From assembly GCF_000633935.1 (NCBI RefSeq), contig NZ_KK214995.1, positions 320,801 to 384,800 on the forward strand: a stretch of 64,000 bases of DNA, in the 5' to 3' direction. Positions 56,345 through 64,000 of this stretch are shown in pieces; position 1 is the stretch's first letter; every line of letters starts with the position of its first letter. The position numbers were made by a program, and so were the translations under genes. The notes beneath the pieces were generated by a model that worked only from the letters and a program-made list of their open reading frames with translations, did no database searches and was not told where the DNA came from. The DNA comes from Ectothiorhodospira haloalkaliphila ATCC 51935 (lineage in GTDB: Bacteria; Pseudomonadota; Gammaproteobacteria; Ectothiorhodospirales; Ectothiorhodospiraceae).

Positions 56345-58348
56345 ATGACCCAAAACGAAGACGAAGCACAGCCCGACGTGGACTACCTGCGCGAACGGGT
56401 CCGGCATCTGGAGCAGGCCAGTCAATGGCATCACTATGCCATGGACGTGCTCACCTCCATGACGGCCATCTTCGGCGATCACAGTCAGAGTCGGGATGTC
56501 GCCGCCATCCTGGAGAGCACCCATGAGTGCGTAGGGCGCCTTCTTCCCCTGGAAGACGCCGGTTATTACACCGTGGACGACGAGTCCAGCTTCCATCTGA
56601 GTTTTCGCCAGGCGGGATGCGAGGGCCCCGAGCTGGAGGCCATCGTCGAGCAGCTTATCGACGAAGGCATGTTCTCCTGGGCGCTCAACCAGAACCACCC
56701 GGTCTGCCTGCCCTGCCCAGGCAATGACGACAAAGAGGGCGCGCGCGACGATCACCTGGTGCTGCACGTCATCTCCTCCCGCACGCGCATTCGCGGCATG
56801 TTCGTGGGCCGCACCCGGGGGCATCCAATACACCCTCGCGATCCGGGCATGAAGGTGCTCTCCATCGTCCTGTTCAATGCCGCCTATGCTCTGGAGAGCG
56901 CGGCGCTGTACACCCTGATGGATCACCAGCACAAAACGCTCAAGAAGATCAGCGAACGCCAGTCCCTGGAACTGGCCCACCAGTACAGCCACGATGCCCT
57001 GACCGGCCTGCCCAACCGCGTGCTGTTCAGCGACCGCCTGCATCAGCTCATCCAGAAGGGTCCTACCGGGGATGAGGACGACAGCAGTCATGTGGCCGTC
57101 ATCCTCATGGATCTGGATCACTTCAAGCGTGTGAACGACAGCCTGGGCCATGGCTATGGTGATCACCTGATCAAAAACCTGGCCGACAACCTCCGCACCA
57201 TCCTGGCCGACACTGAACTGCTCGGCCATCATCACCTGGACGAAGGCCATGTCACCCTGTCGCGCCTGGGGGGAGATGAATTCGGCATCATCCTGGACCG
57301 TGTGGATTCTCTGGATCTGCTGGCCCGTTTTGCGCAGCACCTGCTCGACAACGTGAGTTGTGAATACGTGATCCACGGTCACCCGGTGTTTCTCACCTGC
57401 AGCGCAGGCATCAGCATCCATCCCTTCGACGGCCGGGATGTGGACACCCTCATCAAGAATGCCGATGCCGCCATGTATGAAGCCAAGCAGCGTGGGCGCA
57501 ATCACTATCACTTCTACACCCAGGACATCAACGCCCAGACCTACCGGCACCTGATGCTGGAAAACGAGCTCTCCAGGGCGCTGGACCGGGACGAGTTCCA
57601 GCTGCACTATCAGCCGCAGATCTCACTGGCCACTGGCAAGGTGGAGGGCCTTGAGGCGCTGGTGCGCTGGGAGCACCCGGAAAAGGGCTATTTGAACCCC
57701 GGGCATTTCATCCCCGTGGCCGAGGATACCGGTCTGATCGAACAGTTGGGCTTGTGGGTGGTGCGGCGGGCCTGCGCGGACATGAACCGCCTTGAAACCA
57801 CGGGGCTGCCCGTGCCCCGCATGGCCATCAACCTCTCGCCACGCCAGTTTCGTCAGGCGGACCTGGCCGCCCAGTATGCCGCCATCATCAGTGATGCCGG
57901 CATCCAGGCCTCGCAGATCGAGCTGGAGCTGACCGAAAGCACCATCATGCAGGACATAGACAAGGCCGTGGAAATCTTCGGGGACATGCAGCAGCTGGGT
58001 TTTCGACTGGCGGTGGATGATTTCGGGACCGGCTATTCCTCCCTGAACCAGCTCAAGCACTTCCCCATCCACACCCTGAAGATCGACCGCTCCTTCATCC
58101 GCGGCATCCCCCAGGACCGGGATGATGCGGCCATCGTCAAGGCCATCGTCGCCATGGCCAAGGGGCTCGGGCTGGAGGTGGTCGCCGAAGGGGTGGAAGC
58201 CCGGCATCAACTGGACTTCCTCAAGGGCCTGGACTGCGAATCGGTGCAAGGGTTCTACTTCAGTCGTCCACTGCCCTACGACGAGTTGTGCGAATACCTT
58301 CAGGCTTCCGAGTCTGTGAAGGCAACGACTGCATCTTCCCAAGGGTGA
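56345..58348 (+). CDS. GAF-like/GGDEF/EAL cyclic-di-GMP protein
   Basis: A 667-residue cytosolic protein. Residues about 30-200 look like a GAF-type sensor (HECVGRLLPLEDAGYYTVDDESS, VLHVISSRTRIRGMFVGR). A GGDEF domain follows, with HDALTGLPNRVLFSDRL and an intact SRLGGDEFGII, then an EAL domain with EGLEALVRW, NLSPRQF, ELTESTIM, DDFGTGYSSL and KIDRSFI, so both cyclase and phosphodiesterase signatures are intact. The start at 56345 has AGGA six bases upstream; ATG at 56339 is possible. No membrane segments. Confidence 0.93.
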   Translation: MTQNEDEAQPDVDYLRERVRHLEQASQWHHYAMDVLTSMTAIFGDHSQSRDVAAILESTHECVGRLLPLEDAGYYTVDDESSFHLSFRQAGCEGPELEAIVEQLIDEGMFSWALNQNHPVCLPCPGNDDKEGARDDHLVLHVISSRTRIRGMFVGRTRGHPIHPRDPGMKVLSIVLFNAAYALESAALYTLMDHQHKTLKKISERQSLELAHQYSHDALTGLPNRVLFSDRLHQLIQKGPTGDEDDSSHVAVILMDLDHFKRVNDSLGHGYGDHLIKNLADNLRTILADTELLGHHHLDEGHVTLSRLGGDEFGIILDRVDSLDLLARFAQHLLDNVSCEYVIHGHPVFLTCSAGISIHPFDGRDVDTLIKNADAAMYEAKQRGRNHYHFYTQDINAQTYRHLMLENELSRALDRDEFQLHYQPQISLATGKVEGLEALVRWEHPEKGYLNPGHFIPVAEDTGLIEQLGLWVVRRACADMNRLETTGLPVPRMAINLSPRQFRQADLAAQYAAIISDAGIQASQIELELTESTIMQDIDKAVEIFGDMQQLGFRLAVDDFGTGYSSLNQLKHFPIHTLKIDRSFIRGIPQDRDDAAIVKAIVAMAKGLGLEVVAEGVEARHQLDFLKGLDCESVQGFYFSRPLPYDELCEYLQASESVKATTASSQG

Positions 58349-58377
58349 GCGCCTGAAGGCAGGAAGGCTCGACCCGC

Positions 58378-59760
58378 CTACCCTCTATCCATTTTCCCCG
58401 TCATCTCAATGGGATCAAGCCACTTCCTCAACTCCGCCTCACTCAGGTCCGTCATCTCCACGGCCACCTCCAGCACCGATCGCCCCTCCGCATAGGCCTT
58501 CTTGGCAATCTCTGCCCCCTTCTCATAGCCAATCAGCGGATTCAGGGCCGTCACCAGCACCGGATTTCGCGACAGGGCATCACTCAGGTGCTCCTCATTG
58601 ACGGTGAATCCTTTCACCACCTGCCCCAGGAGCAGACGCGCGCCGCCGGCCAGGAGCTGAATGCTTTCAAGCAATGCATCCGCTATCACCGGTAACATCA
58701 CGTTCAGCTGGAAATTTCCCGACTGCCCGGCAATGGTGATGGTGGTATCATTGCCCATCACCCGCGCACACCCCATGGCCACCGCCTCGGGGGCCACCGG
58801 GTTCACCTTGCCCGGCATGATGCTGCTGCCCGGCTGCAACGCCGGCAGGGCGATCTCCCCCAGACCCGACAGTGGCCCGGAGTTCATCCAGCGCAGGTCG
58901 TTGCAGATCTTCATCAGGCTCACCGCCACCGTCTTGAGTTGCCCGCTCATCTCCACAGCGGCATCCTGCGCGCCCAGGGCCTCGAAGCGATCCGGCTTGG
59001 GCACAAAGGCCACGCCCGTGCGACGCGACAAGGCCGCCGCCACCCGCTCGCCGAACTCGGGATGGGCATTCACCCCCGTGCCCACGGCTGTGCCACCGAT
59101 GGCCAGCTCCTCGATACGCTCGCCGGCGTCCTCCAGGCGCTCCACCCCATAGCGCAACTGCTGCACCCAGGCGCCGATCTCCTGATCCAGGCGCACCGGC
59201 ATGGCATCCATCAAGTGGGTGCGCCCGGTCTTGACCACATGCCGGTATTCCGCCGCCCGCTGATCCAGCCCATCGGCCAGATCGATCAGCACCGGGATCA
59301 GCTCATGCTCCAGGGCCACCCGCGCCGCCACGTGCAGGGTGGTGGGGATCACGTCATTGGAGCTTTGCCCCAGGTTCACATGATCATTGGGATGCACCGC
59401 TTCACCCAGTTGCCGCGTGGCCAGGTGGGCGATCACCTCGTTGATATTCATATTGGTGCTGGTGCCACTGCCGGTCTGGAAGACATCCACGGGAAACTGG
59501 TCCCCGTGAAGACCCTGGGCCACCTCCTCGGCCGCCTGGATAATGGCCTGGGCCATCCCGGCCGGCAGCAACCCCAGTTCGGCATTGACCTGGGCGCAGG
59601 CTGCCTTCACATGCCCCAGGGCGCGGATGAAGGCCGGCGGCATGGGTCGCCCGCTCATGTGAAAGTGGTTCACGGCCCGCTGGGTCTGCGCGCCCCAGAG
59701 CGCGTCCCCGGGCACCGTAACCTGCCCCATGCTGTCTTGCTCGATCCGGTCTTTCGGCAT
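58378..59760 (-). CDS. fumC: Class II fumarate hydratase
   Basis: Iron-independent fumarase (460 aa). Motifs: EQDSMGQVTVPGDALWGAQTQRAV, TGSGTSTNMNINEVIAHLA, HPNDHVNLGQSSNDVIPT, KTGRTHLMDAMP, and the signature GSSIMPGKVNP with the catalytic serine. The start at 59760 (MPKDRIEQDS) is typical; the longer frame overlaps purB. It is divergent from purB across 79 bases. Confidence 0.96.
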   Translation of the reverse strand: MPKDRIEQDSMGQVTVPGDALWGAQTQRAVNHFHMSGRPMPPAFIRALGHVKAACAQVNAELGLLPAGMAQAIIQAAEEVAQGLHGDQFPVDVFQTGSGTSTNMNINEVIAHLATRQLGEAVHPNDHVNLGQSSNDVIPTTLHVAARVALEHELIPVLIDLADGLDQRAAEYRHVVKTGRTHLMDAMPVRLDQEIGAWVQQLRYGVERLEDAGERIEELAIGGTAVGTGVNAHPEFGERVAAALSRRTGVAFVPKPDRFEALGAQDAAVEMSGQLKTVAVSLMKICNDLRWMNSGPLSGLGEIALPALQPGSSIMPGKVNPVAPEAVAMGCARVMGNDTTITIAGQSGNFQLNVMLPVIADALLESIQLLAGGARLLLGQVVKGFTVNEEHLSDALSRNPVLVTALNPLIGYEKGAEIAKKAYAEGRSVLEVAVEMTDLSEAELRKWLDPIEMTGKMDRG

Positions 59761-59803
59761 GTTCACACTCCCGCACACTGCGTCAGGCTCACCTGTAGTA
59801 TAA

Positions 59804-61207
<1,404 letters not shown>

Positions 61208-61228
61208 CACTCATTCCCTTTGTAACCC

Positions 61229-61251
61229 CCTTCTCCCCCACGGGGAGAAGG
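61229..61251. repeat. CCTTCTCCCC hairpin after purB
   Basis: CCTTCTCCCC-CAC-GGGGAGAAGG, a perfect 10-bp stem with a 3-base loop, 22 bases after the purB stop. It belongs to the intergenic hairpin family and may end purB transcription. Confidence 0.75.
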
Positions 61252-61309
61252 ATCGGGGATGAGGGGGCGCCGGCAGGCACCCAAGGCAAACCGAAAAGGA
61301 CGACTGGAA

Positions 61310-61552
61310 ATGCCTGTAATTCTCCGCATAAAGGGACTCAAGTTCTTCTTCTACAGCAACGAAGGACAACCACCAGAACCTGCCCACATCCATGTACGCC
61401 ACGCTGGAAGCGAAGCAAAGTTCTGGCTGACGCCAGAGGTAAAACTTGCCCGCAATGATGGATTTGACGCACACACCTTGCGAAGGATCGAAAAACTGGT
61501 AACACTCCACAGAAAGCTCTTCGAGGACTCCTGGAATGAATACATCACCTAA
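61310..61552 (+). CDS. DUF4160 protein
   Basis: An 80-residue protein of the DUF4160 family: MPVILRIKGLKFFFYSNEGQ, PEPAHIHVRHAGSEAKFWLTPEVKLARN, then a helical tail (LRRIEKLVTLHRKLFEDSW). It overlaps the DUF2442 gene by 17 bases. Such pairs are common and scattered across bacteria, and are often suspected to be toxin-antitoxin-like; function is unproven. The local sequence is visibly less GC-rich than its neighbours (AAG, ACA, AAA codons), suggesting transfer. Confidence 0.88.
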   Translation: MPVILRIKGLKFFFYSNEGQPPEPAHIHVRHAGSEAKFWLTPEVKLARNDGFDAHTLRRIEKLVTLHRKLFEDSWNEYIT

Positions 61553-61784
61553 AAGAGCGTGGGTTGACGAGGATAACCTCTGGGTTGAACTCCAGGATGG
61601 AAGAACCCTTGGAGTACCCTTGGTATGGTTCCCCCGTTTGCTGAATGCGACGGAAGCGGATTTGGCCGACTTCGAACTTTCCCCCAGGGGCATCCACTGG
61701 GATGCCCTGGACGAGGACATATCCATCGATGGATTACTGGCGGGCCAGGGGGATTCCTCCCGGCGCCATCACCAGGTCGCCTGA
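61536..61784 (+). CDS. DUF2442 protein
   Basis: An 82-residue protein of the DUF2442 family: AWVDEDNLWVELQDGRTLGVPLVWFPRLLNATEADLADFELSPRGIHWDALDEDISIDGLLAG, including the GIHWxxLDEDISxxGLL end. It partners the overlapping DUF4160 gene. Its last codon abuts the convergent dusA stop. Confidence 0.88.
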   Translation: MNTSPKRAWVDEDNLWVELQDGRTLGVPLVWFPRLLNATEADLADFELSPRGIHWDALDEDISIDGLLAGQGDSSRRHHQVA

Positions 61785-62783
61785 TCACAGCATTTCAGGA
61801 CGCCGCACCTTCCCCAGCGCCTCAAGAATCACCTCCACGCCTGCACCGTCCCGGTGGGCATTCTCACTGATATGCCGCCGCCAGGCTCGCGCCCCCGGCA
61901 TGCCCGGGAACAGCCCCAGGATATGCCGCGTCATGGCCTGCAGGGGCACACCCTCGGCCAGGCGCGCCTCCACATAAGGCACGAAGCGCTCCACCACCTC
62001 ATGGGGCGTGGGCGCCGGCCCCTGCTCGCCATAAAGCAGCCGATCCACATCCGCCAGAATGCCGGGGTTGTAATAGGCCTCCCGCCCCACCATCACCCCA
62101 TCCACATGTTCCAGCTGCGCCTGACAGGCCTCCAGGGTGGTCAGCCCCCCATTGATGATAATGGCAAGATGAGGAAAATCCGCCTTCAACTGATGCACAC
62201 GCTCATAGCACAGCGGCGGGATCTCCCGGTTCTGCTTCGGGCTCAGCCCCTGCAGCCAGGCCTTGCGAGCATGCACGATGAACAACTGGCAACCCGCCGA
62301 GGCCACTTTGTCCACAAATCCCGCCAGAAACTCATAAGAATCCAGGTCATCGATCCCGATCCGATGCTTCACCGTCACCGGGATATCCACCGCCTCACCC
62401 ATGGCCCGCACACAGTCCGCCACCCGCTCCGGCTCCCTCATCAAAGACGCCCCAAACCGCCCGGAACTCACCCGATCGGACGGGCAGCCCACGTTCAGAT
62501 TCACCTCGTCATACCCAGCCTCCTGCGCCATGACGGCACACCGGGCCAGATCCTCCGGTTCAGAGCCGCCCAGTTGCAGCGCCACGGGATGCTCTGCCGG
62601 ATCAAAGGCCAGGAAGCGCTCCCGATCACCGTGAATCAACGCCCCGGTGGTGACCATCTCGGTGTAGAGAAATGCCCGCTGGCTGAGCAGACGCAAAAAG
62701 TACCGGCAGTGGCGGTCCGTCCACTCCATCATCGGCGCCACGCAGAAGCGATGCTGGGCGGTAAAGTTTGAAAAATCAGACAT
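61785..62783 (-). CDS. dusA: tRNA-dihydrouridine synthase A
   Basis: FMN enzyme reducing U20/U20a in the D-loop of tRNA (332 aa). It begins [22 protein letters not shown], then [36 protein letters not shown] with the catalytic cysteine, [41 protein letters not shown] and IINGGL. Length and motifs are those of DusA rather than DusB or DusC. Confidence 0.95.
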   Translation of the reverse strand: MSDFSNFTAQHRFCVAPMMEWTDRHCRYFLRLLSQRAFLYTEMVTTGALIHGDRERFLAFDPAEHPVALQLGGSEPEDLARCAVMAQEAGYDEVNLNVGCPSDRVSSGRFGASLMREPERVADCVRAMGEAVDIPVTVKHRIGIDDLDSYEFLAGFVDKVASAGCQLFIVHARKAWLQGLSPKQNREIPPLCYERVHQLKADFPHLAIIINGGLTTLEACQAQLEHVDGVMVGREAYYNPGILADVDRLLYGEQGPAPTPHEVVERFVPYVEARLAEGVPLQAMTRHILGLFPGMPGARAWRRHISENAHRDGAGVEVILEALGKVRRPEML

Positions 62784-62870
62784 TCAAATCTCTCGAAAAG
62801 GCTACTTCACATACAACGCCCCTCTCCCGTTCGCGAAAGAAGGGCCAGCGGTGAGGATCTACGCACTGCT

Positions 62871-62896
62871 CCCCTCTCCCGCAAGCGGGAGAGGGG
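62871..62896. repeat. CCCCTCTCCCGC hairpin upstream of the TauE/SafE gene
   Basis: CCCCTCTCCCGC-AA-GCGGGAGAGGGG, a perfect 12-bp stem, in the gap between the divergent dusA and permease genes. It belongs to the same family as the other C-rich hairpins. Confidence 0.75.
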
Positions 62897-62946
62897 CCGG
62901 GGGCGAGGGCCTTCTCGCCACCAGAAAGAAGAGGGACAATACCCCC

Positions 62947-63675
62947 ATGGACTTCCCCCTCACCCTCCCCCAATGGCTCCTGGCCACCCTCGTCCTCATC
63001 ATCGGCGCCATCATACAGGGCGGCATCGGCTATGGGGTGGCACTGCTGGGCGCGCCGCTACTGTACCTCATTCACCCACAACTCATTCCCGCCCCCATGC
63101 TCATCGTCGGCATGGCGTTGCCACTGCTCATCCTCCTGCGAGAGTGGCGGGCCGTTCAACCACGGGATGTGGCCTGGGCCCTGCCCGGCAGCTTTGCCGG
63201 CACCGCCATGGCCGCCTTGGTGCTGGGCGTGGTGGCGGAACAGGTCTTGGGAATGCTGCTGGGCATCCTGGTGCTGCTCGGGGTAGGCCTGAGCCTCATC
63301 CGCCACATGCCCGATCCACGCCCCCATCATCTGATCGGCGCCGCCGGGCTGTCCAGTTTCATGGCCACCATCACCTCCATAGGCGGCCCGCCGCTGGCAC
63401 TGGCCTTCCAGAACGTGACCGGCCCCCGACTGCGAGGCACCCTGTCGGCCATCTTCGTACCCGCAGGCATCGTTGCCCTCACCGCCCTGGCCTTCCTGGA
63501 CCGATTCGGCACCACAGAACTGCTGCTGGGCCTGACCCTGCTACCGGGCATCGTGATGGGGTTCTGGATCTCCGGCTACCTGGTGGACTACCTGGACCGC
63601 CGCTGGCTCAGGCCGGCAGTGCTGTGGCTCTCTGCGGTGGCGGGGGTGGCCGCGATTATACAAGCACTGTATTGA
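62947..63675 (+). CDS. TauE/SafE family sulfite-type exporter
   Basis: A 242-residue membrane protein with about seven or eight helices: LLATLVLIIGAIIQGGIGYGVALLGAPLLYLIHPQ (first repeat, with the GxGxG-like loop), VLGMLLGILVLLGVGLSLI, and the second repeat FMATITSIGGPPLALAFQ. Members export sulfite, sulfoacetate or other organosulfonates; the substrate here is unknown. The start at 62947 (MDFPLTLPQW) excludes the hairpin repeat from the reading frame. Confidence 0.88.
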   Translation: MDFPLTLPQWLLATLVLIIGAIIQGGIGYGVALLGAPLLYLIHPQLIPAPMLIVGMALPLLILLREWRAVQPRDVAWALPGSFAGTAMAALVLGVVAEQVLGMLLGILVLLGVGLSLIRHMPDPRPHHLIGAAGLSSFMATITSIGGPPLALAFQNVTGPRLRGTLSAIFVPAGIVALTALAFLDRFGTTELLLGLTLLPGIVMGFWISGYLVDYLDRRWLRPAVLWLSAVAGVAAIIQALY

Positions 63676-63720
63676 TCACAAAATCAGCACGGGAAATGGC
63701 CTGCGTAGACCGCTGAAGGT

Positions 63721-63774
63721 TGCCACCCATTCCACGTGAAGCCTGCCACCCGGACCGGGGCAAAGCTGCCACCC
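63721..63774. mobile_element. IS21-family terminal repeats
   Basis: TGCCACCC occurs at 63721, 63744 and 63767, exactly 23 bases apart. Repeated transposase-binding sites at the terminus are typical of IS21-type elements. The outer end is probably near 63712-63720. The element extends right, past the window edge. Confidence 0.7.
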
Positions 63775-63804
63775 ATCGGAGCGTAGCGACGCGGGGTTTC
63801 CTTC

Positions 63805-64000
63805 TTACTCCGACGTTGCGGTGTCGGTCAACTTGGACTGGGTTTTCGCATGGACTCCCCTCTGAGATTGATCTTGTAGGCGTTGTGAACCAAGCGATCC
63901 AGAATGGCATCAGCCAGGGTGGCATCACCGATGACGTCGTGCCATTGGTCCATGGGCAGTTGGCTGGTGGCGATGGTGGATCGTCTGCCGTGGCGGTCTT
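63805..64000 (-). CDS. istB: IstB-like ATPase of an IS21-family element, 3' end only
   Basis: The last 64 codons of IstB, the AAA+ helper of IS21 transposition, running off the right edge with its N-terminus outside. The visible part is [20 protein letters not shown], then [28 protein letters not shown], the classic IstB C-terminus. The stop TAA is at 63805-63807. The istA gene is expected further right. Confidence 0.92.

Noticed and set aside
62851..62946. In-frame extension of the TauE/SafE gene
   Set aside because: The added residues come from the hairpin repeat; the ATG at 62947 gives a normal membrane N-terminus.

Overview
The window is 64 kb of GC-rich, densely packed bacterial chromosome from a gammaproteobacterium. 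The evidence is gene order: infA-clpA-clpS-icd-nudJ-mnmA-hflD and fabD-fabG-acpP-fabF-pabC-mltG-tmk-holB-pilZ-tatD are standard gammaproteobacterial blocks. The phasin, the malic enzyme with a phosphotransacetylase tail and the KamA-family radical SAM enzyme would fit a PHA-forming, possibly halophilic or sulfur-oxidising lineage such as Ectothiorhodospiraceae, but that placement is inference. About 54 protein genes are supported. No rRNA, tRNA or CRISPR was found.

Layout. 1-9.5 kb: the end of an M17 aminopeptidase, glutamate dehydrogenase, and a tightly overlapped cydA-cydB-cydD-cydC operon (bd-type oxidase plus its assembly transporter) ending in a 63-residue four-cysteine protein; then a secreted protein of unknown function. 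9.7-13.4 kb: an operon of FabI-type reductase, MaoC-phosphotransacetylase fusion and acetate kinase, then dodecin. 13.7-26.1 kb: thiD, then a DNA-damage region with an mrfA-mrfB helicase/exonuclease pair, dnaE2 and imuB, interrupted by a quinone reductase, a lipoprotein, a phasin and a DJ-1/PfpI protein. dnaE2 and imuB each have their own LexA-type operator. 26.2-34 kb: malic enzyme, an SDR, a 444-bp non-coding stretch with REP and MITE-like elements, bioA, kamA and a class V aminotransferase. 34-42.4 kb: the fatty-acid/DNA-metabolism block. 42.5-49.3 kb: infA, clpA/clpS, icd, nudJ-mnmA-hflD. 49.4-61.2 kb: aconitases B and A (divergent), an HDOD and GGDEF-EAL signalling operon, fumC and purB. 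61.2-64 kb: a DUF4160/DUF2442 pair, dusA, a TauE/SafE permease, and the start of an IS21-family element running off the right edge.

Themes. (1) Carbon flow: four TCA-cycle genes (icd, acnB, acnA, fumC) lie within 15 kb, together with malic enzyme and Pta/AckA functions. (2) Redox control: FNR/ANR-like boxes lie upstream of cydA and in the divergent region before the fabI-pta-ackA operon. (3) A TGC-rich 14-mer is shared, with one mismatch, by the promoters of the fabI operon and the phasin gene; this may mark a small PHA/acetyl-CoA regulon. (4) Several intergenic spaces carry one of two repeat families: CCCCTCTCCC...GGGAGAGGGG hairpins and GTGGGAGC REP units.

I see no wholly unprecedented system. 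The best leads are the shared TGC-rich operator, the split SOS mutasome next to mrfAB, the Cys4 protein in the cyd operon, and the MITE-like inverted repeat.
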